From Augochlora pura (Eukaryota; Arthropoda; Insecta; Hymenoptera; Halictidae), in contig NC_135772.1 of the NCBI RefSeq assembly GCF_028453695.1, forward strand, positions 14,632,001 through 14,696,000: a stretch of DNA of 64,000 bases. Direction: 5' to 3'. Position 1 is the stretch's first letter. Each line of letters begins with the position of its first letter. The notes beneath the pieces are model-generated. The model did not search any database, had not been told where the DNA came from, and saw nothing but the letters and a program-made list of their open reading frames with translations. Shown here in pieces: positions 23,404-37,298 of this stretch. Both the position numbers and the translations under genes were made by a program.

Positions 23404-26400
23404 GCTCGATAATTATAGTTTGAGTGGAATTTCCACGAACTCTTGATTAAAGATTTAAAAACACTGTGACATTAATTCTCAGTCCATTGAAAGAGACAAT
23501 GAAATTCTCAATTCCTATTTCTTACAATCGAGATGACAAACTTTTAGAAATTCTAATATTCATAAAAATATAGCGACATTGCTTTGCATCTTCAGATTAA
23601 TAATTAGATGGATAAATACGTGTTTTAATCAAATTTAATGAATCGTCACAGCATTTTAAGTTATTTCTACTCGATATTTAATTTTTAATTTGTATTCAAC
23701 AATTAATTTATTCACATACGATTTTATGGTAAAAACAAAAGGTGAAATGATACTGCAAAAGCGTAATATCTCTGTAATCGCAATTATTATATCGACGACT
23801 ACGCAATTATTTCGTTGATCACGAGTCAGATCCGCGCGAGTTCACACCGTTGTCAGCAATAAGTAAATGATCTCGACACGGTGAACGACCGCGGTGTAAA
23901 TCGCGGTGTTAATTAGCCTAAGATCCCGGCAGCGTTGTCGCGTCTCAGCCAGCCATTTCGTTGTTAAAACTGTATGAATTATGCGCGGAACGGATGGAAC
24001 GGTGACGTTCACTTTGTCCTGCGTAGTCATTTATTTCGGGCCGGTAATGAGAACATAAAAGACACCTGCAGAATGCGCGACGCATCCGGCGTTATTTTAT
24101 ATTTTTGTGCGACGGAGGGCCTTTCGAAACGAGAGGATTCCGCATCGGCAAGGGAGCGAAGGGCTTCCGCGTTGTCAGTGTGAACACGCGGAAATGAATG
24201 AACGCGAAAGCGAGAAACGGAACAACGGGTAAAAGAATAGGGAGACCGTTCCGAATGTTTCTACAATTGAACGCGCACACCGATCTGATAATGCTCGTCT
24301 CTTATTAAGCTAGAAATGGATTATTTGAAACGAAACTGTTCTGGCCTGTGCCATCGCTGCGATGATAATGGATCGTTGCTGGTGGTCATCGCCGTTTTAC
24401 TAGTTAACCATTTTAAACAACGTTAACGCTTAGTCTGAACGTGGTTAGGAGAACTGTACCTTCCAATTTTATTATTAGTTTGAATATAGTTTTATTTATT
24501 TTAGCGTGATTGCACTAGTTGTAAGGTCATCAGCAATTACATGTCCTGTAATTAACTATACCATAATTATAATATAATTATCATTCGTATCGGGGTGTCT
24601 TGTATTTTATATAAACATCCGCAGTCTGGTTCCAAGAGTCTCAGAGCAGTCGTAAAGAATTTAATTGTGAGAAATATCTCCGGATTTTTTCACTTAGTTC
24701 TCGTTAAATCATTGAACAATGGTAAAACAGTTATCAGAATGTAAAAGTCAAATAACCTGAACCGTATGACTATATGAAAAATCAATGTTCACAATGAGGA
24801 TGTCCTTTAGAACGAAATAAAATCTTTAATATCTGTATTTTCACGAATTTTTCGAGCCACCTATGCAAACAATAGCGAATATAATAGAACATAGAAATTA
24901 TCTCGATTGGTTTGCTGTTGGTAAGGGTCCACAGAGCGGAACGTGTTTGACGGCATCGCGTTCGACGCGCGAGCACGGCCTCCCCCGGTTCCCGAAAAAG
25001 AGGTGAAATCAAACGTGGCCATTTCGTTCGAAAAAGAGATGTTAATTTTTTAACAATGGCAGCTACAGGAAGAACCACTTTGTCCGGCCGTTCTTTCCTT
25101 TGTCCTGGCCGCGATAGAAGGATTTCACGTGCACGAACGAATTTCGCTTCTCTGTTCCCATGTAAAACTCGCCCGCATTGGTGAACGTGTCGTGCGTGTA
25201 TATATCCCCCCCCCCCCCCCACCGGCCGTCACGCCCTTTAATTATCATACCGGCCATCACGCCATTACACTTCCGTATACAATTACTTAGTCGCTCTATC
25301 GTTCCTACTCGCAAGATTCATGCGAAGATGTCGAGTATCAAGATTAACCGCGCTCGCCGTTTCCTCGAAATAGAAGCATTCGATAATTTATCGCTGCCAC
25401 GGCGGACTTAACGAACCAGACTTAACGTACGTAAGTCACAGGTCGAACGGATAAGTTCGGCAACGCCTGCGTGATCTCGTAATCAGGTTTCCGATCGATA
25501 TTTATCCGCGATCTAGGCATTCGCGATTAACATGGTTTTAATGCGATATAAAAATTGTCTGCACCGATTCCGTATACCTCGTGCTCGATAATAATATATT
25601 TCTTCTTGTAATAATTTTAATCGTATAAAAATGTTGTGACACTATTCGTCGATTCAAATATTATAATTAGATTATAGATTTTATATATCTGTGACGAAAA
25701 TGGATAGGTGAAAGTTAAAACAGTGAAAAGATGGTGTACTAATTTTAGCTTATTAAAATGGTTTAATAAAGGAAATAATTGCATTTAATTACTACGTCTC
25801 GTAATTGTCATAAATGACGAAACACAAAATTTCCTGAATTAATTTTAAGGAGGGCAGAAAATTGTAACACTGCCTTCAAATCCTTTGTTTAATCGAAACG
25901 AAGACGCGTTATTCAGCGAAATTTCAACAGAAAAATTTCAGCTTAAATTGCATTTCACGTGAATAAAATCATTTTCGAATGTGTATCGGTTATAATGTTC
26001 GTCTTGGTAGTCTTTGATTCTTCAGCTTTCCCTGTAGTATAATTTTTGTACAAAACCGAATCGCAATATTGCACACGTTAGTAGCGTTTTATTTCAGCTT
26101 CGCTTTTCATTGCAGTATTTTACATATACGTTTCTATTTTATGACCAGAAATAAACTAAAAATTGTCGAGAATACATTTAGCGACATCGTTCAGATTGAC
26201 TCTATGCATGGTATTGCAAAAGTTGAACGTTAATCAGCGAATTTCTACTGTGAAATTGAACGTATCGTGAAAAGAAGCGATATTAAGAAATAATCAACGA
26301 TTTTAAGATACGTCGAAATTATTATAAAAAAACTTTATTCACGATTTTCACGCGTTGTCAATCTATGGATCGATTTACTTAAAATAATAATAAGAATAAA

Positions 26401-28013
26401 TTAAAAATTTATCTTCGAAGAGTTTTTGTTCACCGCTTTTCTCTACGTTAACTCCTCTGCGCGTATTGTTCTTCGTTTGTCTAAATTCTCTTTCCTTTGT
26501 TTCAATTTATCTCGTAGCACACGACGAAGATTTATAATTATTGGTTTCCAACATCAACGAAAATATCGCGCGAAAGCCGGGCGTTAAACACTCGCGATGG
26601 TAACCGGTACAAAAACCGTTGGGGATAAAGTCGAATGTTCGAAACCCTAATGAACTTATAACTTAATGATCCCATTATTTGTTGCGTCACACCGGCACGG
26701 CTCATCGAAGCACCGATGAAACAATGAATTAGTCAACAAGTGAAAAGCCAACGAGGTCGGCCGATGGAGTCCCCGATTTACGGGCTAGAATGAGCACGTT
26801 ATTTCAGTAAAATTTACTCCCGCCGTTTTCGATCGACACAGAAAAACTAATATTTCTGCGCCGCTATTAATTACATTATAAATCCACATAATCCCGCATT
26901 ACCGCACGCCCTCTAATTGCCATCAATAATTATCGCATATCTGTCAGCGGCGGGAAGCGTTGTTAAAATAATGTTTAAACTGCACGCTTTAATTACATTG
27001 CTACCTGTTGCTGTTTGATTGCTAAATAAATATTTATTTGTTTGAATATTAATCCGCCGCCGGTGTCCGATCGCTGTTCGTCGCTGTTTAAAAATTGTTT
27101 CCCCCCCTCGGATCACGTAAGGAAATCGATAAGGCAACGGAACAAAATTCTAAAAAAATCGAACCCCGATATATCCGCGCCGCACAATGGAATTCAATTA
27201 GCCGCTGATAAATTATCTCTCTCAATTGAAAATGTTAATGCGTATTGAATTATTTATTTTCATTGATCCGCGCTCGGCGACTTTCATATTTATACTACCT
27301 TTCAATTTCATAATGAAAATACATTGTGAACGTATTAACAGCGACCGTATCGAAAAGCGCGTTGACAATTTGTTACCGCGTACTTATTCGAAGATTTAGA
27401 AACATTTTATACACTCGCCGTGTTTTCGATGATACAAGCTTCGTTCGCAAATACGATGAAAATATGATACGGTCTCCGTGACGAATTTTATTAGAATGAT
27501 CGTGCTTTAAATAACGGGGAACGAGCTACGATTGGTTCGCGATACCCGCGGTTCCGCGAGACTCTGTTTAAATTAGATGCTCGAGATATGTAAATTAAAA
27601 ATCGCACGCCGCGCGGAAGTGCAACGTTTTCATCTGCGCCGGGCGTCCAACAAATTTAAAACGCTTAATAGTTACGGAGCCGTGTATAGCCGTGCGTATT
27701 AAAACCTTGCAAACTTCTCGAAGCACGTTGTGTCGGTAAAAGTTGCTAAACAGCCGGTAAAATTTACGGCGTCGAACTTTCCTAACTTCAAGCAGAGCGC
27801 GGGCTGTAATCGCTCCAATATTTAGCGAGTGGTCAGCGGGAAACTGGCGAAACCGTTACATCCGACGAAGAAACGAAGCCCGACGATGGCCCGCCAGATA
27901 AGGGCGCGCAACGGACAACAAGAAAAGTTAATCGCGGGGAGTCCGTTGAGAAAGTGGTGGCTCGTGCTTCGAGTGCCGGGGGGGGTGGCCACCGTGCGTG
28001 TCTTTCTTGAGTC
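23404..28013. other. spacer, no gene recognised
   Basis: AT-rich DNA is interrupted by CpG-richer patches at 23.8-24.3, 24.9-25.5 and 27.4-28.0 kb. It contains a C15 run at 25206-25220. A TATATAAA at 24608 with CAG-type initiators 35-40 bases downstream is not well enough spaced to call. Confidence 0.5.
25206..25220. repeat. C15 homopolymer
   Basis: Fifteen consecutive C follow TATAT. Confidence 0.9.
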
Positions 28014-28694
28014 GCACCTGTAGGGGGCCCCCTCGATTTGCTCCTTGAAAGAACCTAACGTTCTTTTTTTCAGAGAATGCTTCGACGGTTGGAAACGAAC
28101 GAATTAAAATACGAATATAAACTCTTTACCGACCGGTAACCTATAAATCGCCCTCCTCCACCGTTGATAGCCTGTAAATCGCTGATCATGGGTAACCAAT
28201 AATTTAATATAAATTATTAAGATAAACGTGTTAGATTGTACTACCGTAAGCTTCAATATTAACATATAATTTTCTAAGTATTACATATCTCTCACGATTA
28301 ATAAAATAAATAAAATCAAAATGGAAACGAAAATTTAACATTAAGTTAAATTTTTACGATCGGCAGGTAAAGTGTTAAGATACAGTAAAGCAATTTCTAT
28401 GCAACTTAGCTTTAATGGAAACTGGAAGAAGGGCTAAATTATGCTGAAATTTTATAATAATTCCGTTCGCATTGGCGACTGTATTTATTACGCAACCGAA
28501 TTTTTCAAAGAAGACTATACACTGTTGTAGTAAGGAAAACGGTTGGAGATCCTATAAACGGTTAATAACGTTACAAGACGGTTTGGGACATTTAAAGGGA
28601 AATAGCCAACGTCTTCGTCATGGTCAGCGAATTCACAGCAATCGAAACGTTACGTTCTGGTACGGTAACTTCGAACGGGCCCCCCTACAGGTGC
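28014..28694. mobile_element. possible short element bounded by inverted repeats
   Basis: GCACCTGTAGGGGGCCC at 28014-28030 recurs inverted at 28677-28694, with one extra G. The enclosed 646 bp show no transposase. Terminal inverted repeats, small size and no coding content fit a non-autonomous DNA element. I do not see a clear target-site duplication at the ends, and no second copy exists in this window. Confidence 0.3.
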
Positions 28695-30590
28695 ACCCCA
28701 AGGTAGATCGAACAACGTCTTGGCTACGGTCAGCGGTCAAAATTAAAGTCACGGGTTAAGGAACAGTTGCGTGTCTCACTTAAAAGGCAGTATGCTTTCT
28801 TAGTAGCGGTTACAAGCCGTTTAAAGAACAACCGTCGCGTCGTAGGGCTATACTTTAATATATTGTCACCAAAGTTTGAACATGTTGAAGATTGGCATAT
28901 GTCTTGCTGCCTTGTGTCTTTTATATTGTTTCAAACATTAACGAAAAATAATTTTCAGGATATATGTGTTTGCCTTAAAAAAGAACACAGTTGAGTATGG
29001 AAATATTGCAGTGGTTAGAATTGTTTTCAAAATAGTTGGTAATTGTTATTAACGATGCCTGATTTATTAAAAAAAGAATTCTTCTATTATTATTAAGGAT
29101 ATTAGCACTAAATTTGCGGGATCCGTCAAAATGTTACAAATTTCTTAATTTACAATTATTGAGATTGTAAAGATACATTTTTGAACTACTTATTCACTAC
29201 TTGTTACTTGAGACAAAATTGCAATAAAATTCTTCCAAAATTCGAGCAAATATTTGATCGTTGCCTCTATAAAGTAATACGAGACAGTTGGTTTCAATGC
29301 ACCATAAACCTGGAGTTAATTATCTATGCACTCTGCTCCGTATTTGATTTAGTTATGTCGACGAAATTATTTAGTTTATCTTGAAGAAACAAATTATTTA
29401 CAGTGTTACTACTGCTATTTTCTATTGGTCAGGAGTAACGTACCAATCTAGGCCGTTGTTGAAATTCAGCTGTTCCTCCAATTTAAACGTATCCCCGCAG
29501 AAGCACAGCCCCGACAGTTACATAACCGGCGCAATAAAAGCAGATCATTAAAAAACAAAATTTCATCGTACTTCTATTTAGTTCTCCGTTCCCATCCGCT
29601 GTGCTACACGTTTCCACGTGAAAGCTGTGACGGAACTGATCAACCGCCAGAATATCGAAGCGTTCAGCAGTTCCGCCATATTTTTTTGGCGATCCAGCCC
29701 GCCTATTCTACAGCGGAACAATGCGTTAGTTCACATTTCAATTCCTATTAAACAGTACCTAGCTAATAAATCCAATTCAGTGTTCCAACACCCACGCGTT
29801 CTCTCTACTAAACAGTGGTCCGAACGCTCCGTTATTTTTACCTCCGTTCGAATATGAAAACACGTTAATGGAAAGTGATTTCCATACTCTGCAGAGAATG
29901 CAGGGAAGCGCATTTGAATGCCTTGCGGAAGATCTGCGACAATGGAAGCAGATCTTGCAGGAATTCTGCAGTAGTAGAAGCTCTCTCTGCACGTGTAAAG
30001 CTGCCTGTAGATTGAAGTGAAGACTATTTTTACAAAGAATCTTTTTCTAACCTCCTATTTCCACGTGTAGATAAATCAAGAACTCGGGATTATGAAATTA
30101 CTGTAGAAGTAGGAAATTATGGAACGTGTTTATTATAATTATTTTCTTCATTCCAATAACATATTGCAGTAGTGTCTACTGCTGAGCACTACTGGACACT
30201 TTAAACTTTAATATTTTAATAATGAGCAAAATTGGATAAAATTTTTTAATCTATTATCATAGTTGACATCTTATTTTCAGTTATAAATCTAGGTAGAGCT
30301 GGTCTTCCGATGACTAACATAATTATTTTCTTCCATTATGTTATAAAACTTGAAAGTTTGAAACAGCATTTGATGCTCTGAAATGTATACAATACATGTA
30401 TATGTACCTGCTACAGTAGCTGTTTCACATGCTTCGAAAATTGCCTTTTGGCGTATTCTTTAGGGGATGATACCACTACGTAGCCTATTGTCACCGCGGT
30501 GCTCGTGAATATCATGACCGAGACTAACAATCAAAAGAGTCCTACCTCTTATTAATCAATTTCGACGGGTCCTCGACAATTTGTCGGAGC
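28695..30590. other. AT-rich spacer
   Basis: Nothing supportable on either strand. Open frames are short and uninformative. Confidence 0.5.
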
Positions 30591-31200
30591 CTTTTTATCG
30601 GTAAACGCGGCGAAACGGTACGTTCGACTTTCGAGCGGGACAAGTAGCGCCTCTTAAAGGTTTAGAACCGCGGTGGGAAACGCGATTGCGGGTGCGTGCA
30701 TGCCGCGTGCCTGAGTGCATAGAGGAACGTGTTGTGGATTCGCGCCGCAGAACCATTCGGAGAATGCGCCCGGGCAAAACAAGGCGAACAGGATTTGGAC
30801 GCCATTACCACCGGACATTGTCCGACGGAAATCATTAAACTAAAATCTAACTGCGCGCTAATATTGCAAACCTACCTGGCCGCCTATTCTGGAAGCTTTC
30901 ATGCCGGCCTCAATCCGCTTCGGTGCTCCGCGCTCGAGTCGCAAGGACGGTGACGAGGACTCGAATGATTGTCGATTGGGAAGGAGAGAGCCGCACACAA
31001 CGCCGCCCCGATTGCCAGCCCCGAAGGAACTGCATCCAATTCCAATGCTCTTCGCGCGCGAATTCCATGCGGAAGTTGCGTTACTGTGGACTGTCGGCGA
31101 CAGGTTCCGAACGAGGAAATCGGAGAGCTCTCTCCCCGCATTTACACCGGGTAGAACTCTTTGAACATTTTTCACATATAGCCCGATAATCGACATTCAA
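30591..31200. other. GC-rich patch
   Basis: Between 30858 and 31196 frames of 60-112 codons are open on both strands at once. That is a signature of high GC, not of one gene. No motif is recognised. Confidence 0.35.
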
Positions 31201-31982
31201 TTCCGCCTCGGCTTCGCGGAAAGAGAAACTGATAGAAAGATTATGCTATGTTTAACTTACTCAGGGTATTGATTGCCAAACTGAAATTGGAACAAATTTG
31301 TGTCAATGAAGCGGCGATGATATAAGATTTCTTACGTTAATTTAGTAGAATTCTTAGAATCTTCAGATTACTCAACGGTTTATTTAATAGTCCCTTGTAA
31401 AATGGATAACGTCGAAAGTCAATCCACTTTCATGTTTCATTAGGCTGTAAAACTGTGTAGCGTTAATTCACAGTTAATTCTTCCATTCGATTTGCTAACG
31501 GAGAGAAAAAATGATATTAAAGAATTATTAGTCCTGCGAAATGAATCACCTGAATATATCGATTGTTATCGATGATAAAAGCGTTCCAAAATCAACGAAT
31601 TAATTCCTGCTTTATTCAAACCTCAACTAAATTTGGTACATTTAATATGTGGATTCATTTTTCAGTCCGTAGAAACAAATGTAAAAACGATGTGTTAGCT
31701 ACATTCTTTTCTATTACTAAGAAGAATCGAGTTATTTGGATGTGGTCCATTTTAGGTGATTCGTCCAATTTATTCGCGACGAATAAGGGAAAAGAAGCAA
31801 CACTATGGAATAGCGCGGCGAAGATCCAGCGGTAGGCGTTGATATCTAAAAGTGTAGACAATTGATTGCCGGGTCGGGGCAAGTCGTCGGAAAAGTCTGA
31901 ACCCATTCGCATGGATTGGTGGGCCTTGCGCTCTGTCGGTGACAGCCACGGTATTAACATTCCTGCTCCGACCAGTAACTAC
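31201..31982. other. spacer
   Basis: A plus-strand frame (31563-31835) and a minus-strand frame (31655-31960) overlap with about 90-100 codons each. Both lengths are expected by chance, and neither shows a domain. Confidence 0.4.
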
Positions 31983-32760
31983 TCATAGCCCGGCGATATA
32001 CGCCGCGCGCCGAGAAAACACGCATACGCAGCCCCGTTTGACCTCGCACACACGCGAACTTCCACAGTACATTTGAACAGGGACCGCTAACGGAGGATAT
32101 CGGGGTGCTTTCGTACCCGTTTTACCATAATAATTCGCCAACGTACAAGTACACGCGTATCTACGTTTGCACGGAGGTCGGTTACGTCGGTTGAAAGGTA
32201 CCAGTTCAACTTCGTTCTGCACTCGCCCGCCCTCGCCCACACACCCCCTTCTGCCCGTTACCGTCCACCCCCTGCCTCTCCCCCCTCCCCCCCGCCACCA
32301 CCCCTCGCCCCGCTCCAGCACGTCCGCTTCACCCCCTTGTCCGCACGCCCTGTCCGCCAACTCTCTCGCCCTCTTTCAACCCCCATTGCTCTCTTTCTCT
32401 TTCTCCTTTCCAGCGTGTACCGCGCCGCGCCAGTCCGTTTCTCGCTTTCCCTCGGTTTGCAGGTCTACAGTCAAACAGACTCGGGTCCGCTCCACCTTTG
32501 AATTGACCAGTCGAATTAAACCTTTTAACTGTCGCATTGTTTTTGATGGCTCATTTCCCCCTCCGTGAAATTGTTATTTAAACCCCCCTCCCCCTCCCCC
32601 CGCGAGTCTCGGGAGGCCTCTTTTACGACGGGCTCAACACCTCGACCGTTCGATCTTCCGAGCGGTCTATTAAAATTCTCGCGTTGAGGAAACGATTCAC
32701 TTTCACGATTTCCGACGGTCCATGTACGGCTTTGTCCGACGCAATTGCGTCCTCGCGCGA
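31983..32760. other. C-rich, pyrimidine-biased block
   Basis: The plus strand at 32200-32420 is dominated by C and T with repeated CCCCC and CTCTCT. The proline-rich and glycine-rich frames it creates are artefacts of composition. Confidence 0.45.
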
Positions 32761-35690
32761 TACGAAATAGTGACGCGAGACGGGGCTTGATTATTGTTGG
32801 TACATCGTTATTTTGCGTTTTGTTCTTAACATCGCGTTCAACTTTGAGAAGGTTTTTCTCTGATCGACAATTTTTGTTCATTCTTGAACTACGCAGGTAT
32901 TTCAGAATTCATTCATTGATCGAGATACTTCTCTGATAGGTTAAAAATTATGTGTCTGAAATGCACTTTATGCATTGTTGGGCTTGTCAGACAGCGCACC
33001 TAGAAGTTGCATATTCGATTAATTGTATGTCTTGCGAAAGATGATAGAACGGTAAGAACAAAGTTCCTCGACATTTCCTCTCATTTTATCGATTCTGAAT
33101 TTCGAAGGCCTGCCGACTTCGTCGCTCACATTGCGCGACATTAACTACTGGGAAAAATGAGCAGTGCAATAAAATGTCCCGGTATTAATGGAGAATTTTA
33201 TTATCCCGTTTTCTGCTTCTTTCGGAATAATGGCAATCTGGTTTACCGGACCCGTAATCCTTATGAACCGCTTAACCCGGAGCTCCGGGGAATCAGGCTC
33301 AATGAGAAATCTGGTTTATAGTGGACAGGTCAGTAATCCGTCGATAAAAAGAAAGAAACCTGGGAGGCTCCTGCGACAGGATCGATCTTAATTGAGTAAT
33401 CGTCGAGTATCGGAGAGATAAGTTTCACGTAATCAGAGGAGCGGAGTCGCACGCGGGAGATTAAAGGTATCTGATAGAAACGGGACCGTACTTATTGTTA
33501 CGCGGGGTATCGCAGATAGAACCCGATACAGACGCCTCCAATTAAAGTTCCCGATTATCGCCGATGAGGAATCAGTGAACATCTCCGTCACCGGTATCGA
33601 TTGCCCGCCGGACAATTTATTTCCGCTATTTATATTCGCGGGATCCGAACGGACGGCGTCGCCCCGATACAAATTAACGAAAGAAAAGCTAAAGCATAAT
33701 GACCATTAAGTGCATTCCGTTTTATCGCGATCCCTGTTACAAGTGTACCCACATCTATTACCTTCACCATCTAATTTACGACGTTTTCTTTAACCACAAT
33801 TATAACTTCCGCCGTGTCCTTTAAAATTGCCGATAATTCGGTTCGAAATACAAATCCGCGATTCGATATTATGCTCGTATAAATCTTCGATGGAAAATAA
33901 GCGTCCTTATTAGCGGTTGCGATTAAGCTGCAGAATTTTATGGAGATTTTTGTTTTTCAAGAGAAATTTCGAGAAACGAAAATCATGGAGATTTCTGTTT
34001 TCTTTGGGGTATTTTACATTGAATCGAAAATAGAAGATGCATTAAAATTCTTTAAACTTTGCATTTTGGTAATAACGATTTTTGTATAGTATAAATGCAT
34101 AAAGACGCGAAGTTTGTTTATAGTACGACAATAATAATTATACCGCGTTTCTTGCAGAGAAAATTTTGTACCAGATATCTTCTCTTTTCATTTCGTGCGC
34201 ACCTCACTATTAATGAAATTCTTTTCTGTCAACTCCATAGATATATTTCCCGTCTCGAACATTTTAATTTTGAAATTCGTCCGATATTTTTAATATTTCA
34301 AAACATTATTGATTATTACTTCTTGCTTATTAATTACATTCTATAGCGGCTCCAACCTAACGACGCAATTAGAGAAAAGAATATTCCTGGTGAAGAAAAA
34401 TTTTAATTAAACCACTATTCAATATACATTGGTTCCCCAGAATATTTCGCGTGATATAAAAATACCGAATTATGCAGCGGGGATGCTATTCGAATATGAT
34501 CCCATCGAAAGGAACAGTATTCGTTTCGTGCATTAACGGGTACTCCCTCTCCTTGCTGTATATGTGTGATTAACAACAGAACGAGGAAACATTCAACGTG
34601 TATTCTCGTATGATTAAAAACGGAACGACGTTAATTAATATAAACGAGTTTATAAATGTTCCGGTGCCTTGCTCCGCCACGAACTTGCAATTTTTCAATG
34701 TGCATCTTGTTCAGAGCCAGCGGAGTTTGTGTTTCCTGCATCGGTGAAAATTCGGTTGTGCTTTCCTGGTTGTTGAAGTTTACAGTTTCGAGGAGATGAC
34801 TTCGATCGCGCAAGCATCTTTCAATTCACAAACAGACAAAACTTTTCCTTGACATAACCTAATATATACGTGGTGGGCTGAAATTCGTAGTGCAACTGAA
34901 CAGGTTTTATTTAGGATTAATTCTACGTGAAAAGAAATAATAGTTTGATATTACATGGTTTGATTCAGGTTTCCAGTTTGGTGGAGGTGCTTCCGTACGA
35001 GTTGGTGTTTACAAACATTGACAATGAAGGAAGCATTCTGTTTATTATATAGTTCGCGATAATTAATGTTTGTAACCACTATTTCCGACGGCCGCAACTG
35101 TGGTAGAAGCATAGACGTCAATTAAATCCTTTACAAACATGAATAAACTTCAAAGTCGATTTTCTCCAAAACGAAACCTTGGATAAAAAAATGTTACATC
35201 ATATTTGTTTCTTATTTTTTCACGTAGAATTATCATTCTCTACTCGGTTAAACTACGAATTTCTACGATAAATACGACAGTTACTGAATGTGTACGAAAT
35301 TAAAAGATAACGTAATACGCTTATTTTTCAATTTATTTTGGTAATTGGAATATTAATTACAAAGTTATTATGAATTGATACAAATTTGACCATCAGTAAG
35401 TTTGTACAAGAAAGGGATGTTTACCTTGAACACATGCAACTTCACACATTATAGTGCATATTCCAGTACACAATTCTTTCGACATGTACGCAATTCTAAC
35501 TCTTTCGAATTACCATGTTCATCGCAATAACAAAACTAGTCTAATTTACGAATATTATTTTCAATCTGCAGTCCAACAGCAACAGTCCACCATAACTTAT
35601 TAACAATCGAAAATTCGTGTCTAAACACTTCCACGAGTACCGGTAGATTTTCTAAGATCTGTTACTTCAGCGTCCCGATTTTCGAGGGTT
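32761..35690. other. AT-rich spacer
   Basis: No gene supported. A 60-codon minus-strand frame at 34631-34813 is protein-like in composition and follows a weak AAAG acceptor, but its length is within chance. Confidence 0.45.
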
Positions 35691-35884
35691 GCTTGTGCAA
35701 CGACGAACATGTTCCGCGGAAATATTGCTCTATAATCAATAACAGTGACGTCAGTGCGCTACTACTTGACGATAAATATCCGGCAAGAAAACAAAACAAT
35801 ATTATGAATGAAAACCGCGAAGGAGAAGCGGGGAAGACCGAACGAAGGTATGCTAGTGTGGAGAGATCGAAAAAGGGAGAAAGA

Positions 35885-35888
<4 letters not shown>

Positions 35889-35922
<34 letters not shown>
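35889..35922. repeat. (GA)n microsatellite
   Basis: An uninterrupted GA run that encodes only Arg-Glu or Ser-Leu runs in the frames crossing it. Confidence 0.9.
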
Positions 35923-35924
<2 letters not shown>

Positions 35925-36289
35925 ACGGGTTGGAATAGAATAGAACGACACAAACGGCCGGCTAGCGAAAGCTGCGCAAAAAAACCGCAACGCGAAACCC
36001 GGACGGTCCGTGAAAAAGGAAGGGAAAAACCGGGGAAAAAATAGTGAACCATTCCCCACCACTTTTTCCTTCCAGCTCGGTACTTAAGTTCGGTGGTGGG
36101 GGGAAATGAAATCGACAGGACGTCCACCTATCGGTCCGATGGCACGTATACAACGCGCGATCACACGGAAACGCCTCCCACACACGACGCCGCCGTCGCT
36201 TTGTCCGCGTGTATTGCGATACGTCGAACGGATGCCTCCACACACGGGCCGATCGCGCGCACACCGTCGCGGCCAGCCTTCGGCTCCCG

Positions 36290-36340
36290 ATTGTGTGCGT
36301 GTGTGTCTGCCTGTGTATGTGTGTGTGTGTTGCCCGAACG
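36290..36340. repeat. (TG)n-rich imperfect microsatellite
   Basis: TGTGTGCGTGTGTGTCTGCC is followed by TGTGTATGTGTGTGTGTGTT. The Cys/Val and Thr/His runs in overlapping frames come from this repeat. Confidence 0.75.
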
Positions 36341-36395
36341 TGTGTACGCCGACATAACTAAACAAGCAACAAGTGACCTTAAAATCTGCGAATAA

Positions 36396-36794
36396 AAATA
36401 CCGGCCACTGATCGGGTATCGTGCGCAGCTGCGACCGGACAGGGGCGAAGGGGTTTACCCCGGCCTCGTACTTCGCTTGTGCCAAGGAACCACCAACAAC
36501 CCCGTTGCTACATGTAAACACTGCGATCGTAGTTTTAAAAAGGCAAAAAAGGAGCGCCACCACTCCTGGCAATGTCAGTTTCGTTCTACTATTTTCCAAC
36601 GCTCATCTCCGGCACCAAGCGATGCTCCCATGATTCTGTCAATAAAAGGAAACTTTTGCCAATTGAGCCGAGGGTTACATCGAGCCGCCTCCTTTTTTTT
36701 TCCATCTTTCGTATGCAAAAATCGAGCGCACTTTCCAACCGGTCGGCACGGATTTTTTCTCGACCTTGCAGGATCTAACAATGCTATGTTTTGA
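36396..36794 (+). CDS. unrecognised frame with one C2HC zinc-finger-like motif
   Basis: A plus-strand frame stays open from after the TAA at 36393 to 36794 (about 132 codons), with no good ATG at its 5' end. It contains C-X2-C-X3-F and then H-X3-C at zinc-finger spacing (C-X2-C-X12-H-X3-C): Cys codons at 36513 and 36522, His at 36561 and Cys at 36573, with a lysine-rich middle. This resembles single C2HC or BED-type fingers at the N-terminus of hAT-like transposases. The usual hydrophobic residue before His is absent and no catalytic domain follows. It could be a transposon remnant or a chance match. Confidence 0.2.
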   Translation, partial: KYRPLIGYRAQLRPDRGEGVYPGLVLRLCQGTTNNPVATCKHCDRSFKKAKKERHHSWQCQFRSTIFQRSSPAPSDAPMILSIKGNFCQLSRGLHRAASFFFPSFVCKNRAHFPTGRHGFFLDLAGSNNAMF

Positions 36795-36799
36795 ATCGC

Positions 36800-37298
36800 A
36801 GTCTTCGTTGATGCTGGAAATTATTATAATTTATGTAGAGTTCACCCTTTTCGACGTTTTTTTTGGTTTTGAAGCGGCGAAAGCTCAAGGTTGAGAAAAA
36901 GTATTTGATTCTTCATCCTTAACAGTGTTTCCATATATTAACACGTTCAGAGTATTAATTAATTAAACTAGGTTGCGAGATTCATTCGTATTATAATATA
37001 TTTGATCTGATTGAATGTTAATAAGATCAGTAGATTGCAAAATAGTTATAGTAATACTTAATGTAGACAATTTTAACGTCCTAGATTCGGCTCCATTAAT
37101 TAAAATGACTTTGATGCAATGGCAGTGTTTGATTCGGAGGAACATTATTATTTCTATGTGTTGAATAATCAAGGAGGAACAGAAATATAGGAGAATAATT
37201 TTTTTGTTCATACGTTAATTTTACAAATATACTGTTTGATGTTTTCGAACGGCTGTAATGCGAACAGATCAGGCGAATTAATGACGACATCAGAGATA
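36800..37298. other. AT-rich spacer
   Basis: No structure or gene seen. Confidence 0.5.

Noticed and set aside
24608..24650. TATATAAA with downstream CAG initiators
   Set aside because: Spacing of 35-40 bases is too long for a standard TATA/initiator pair and no transcript evidence follows.
31563..31960. Overlapping plus and minus frames of about 90-100 codons
   Set aside because: Both strands are open over the same bases and the length is within chance.
36084..36599. 171-codon minus-strand frame with a signal-peptide-like start
   Set aside because: The hydrophobic start is brief, and the rest runs through a TG microsatellite giving Thr/His repeats.
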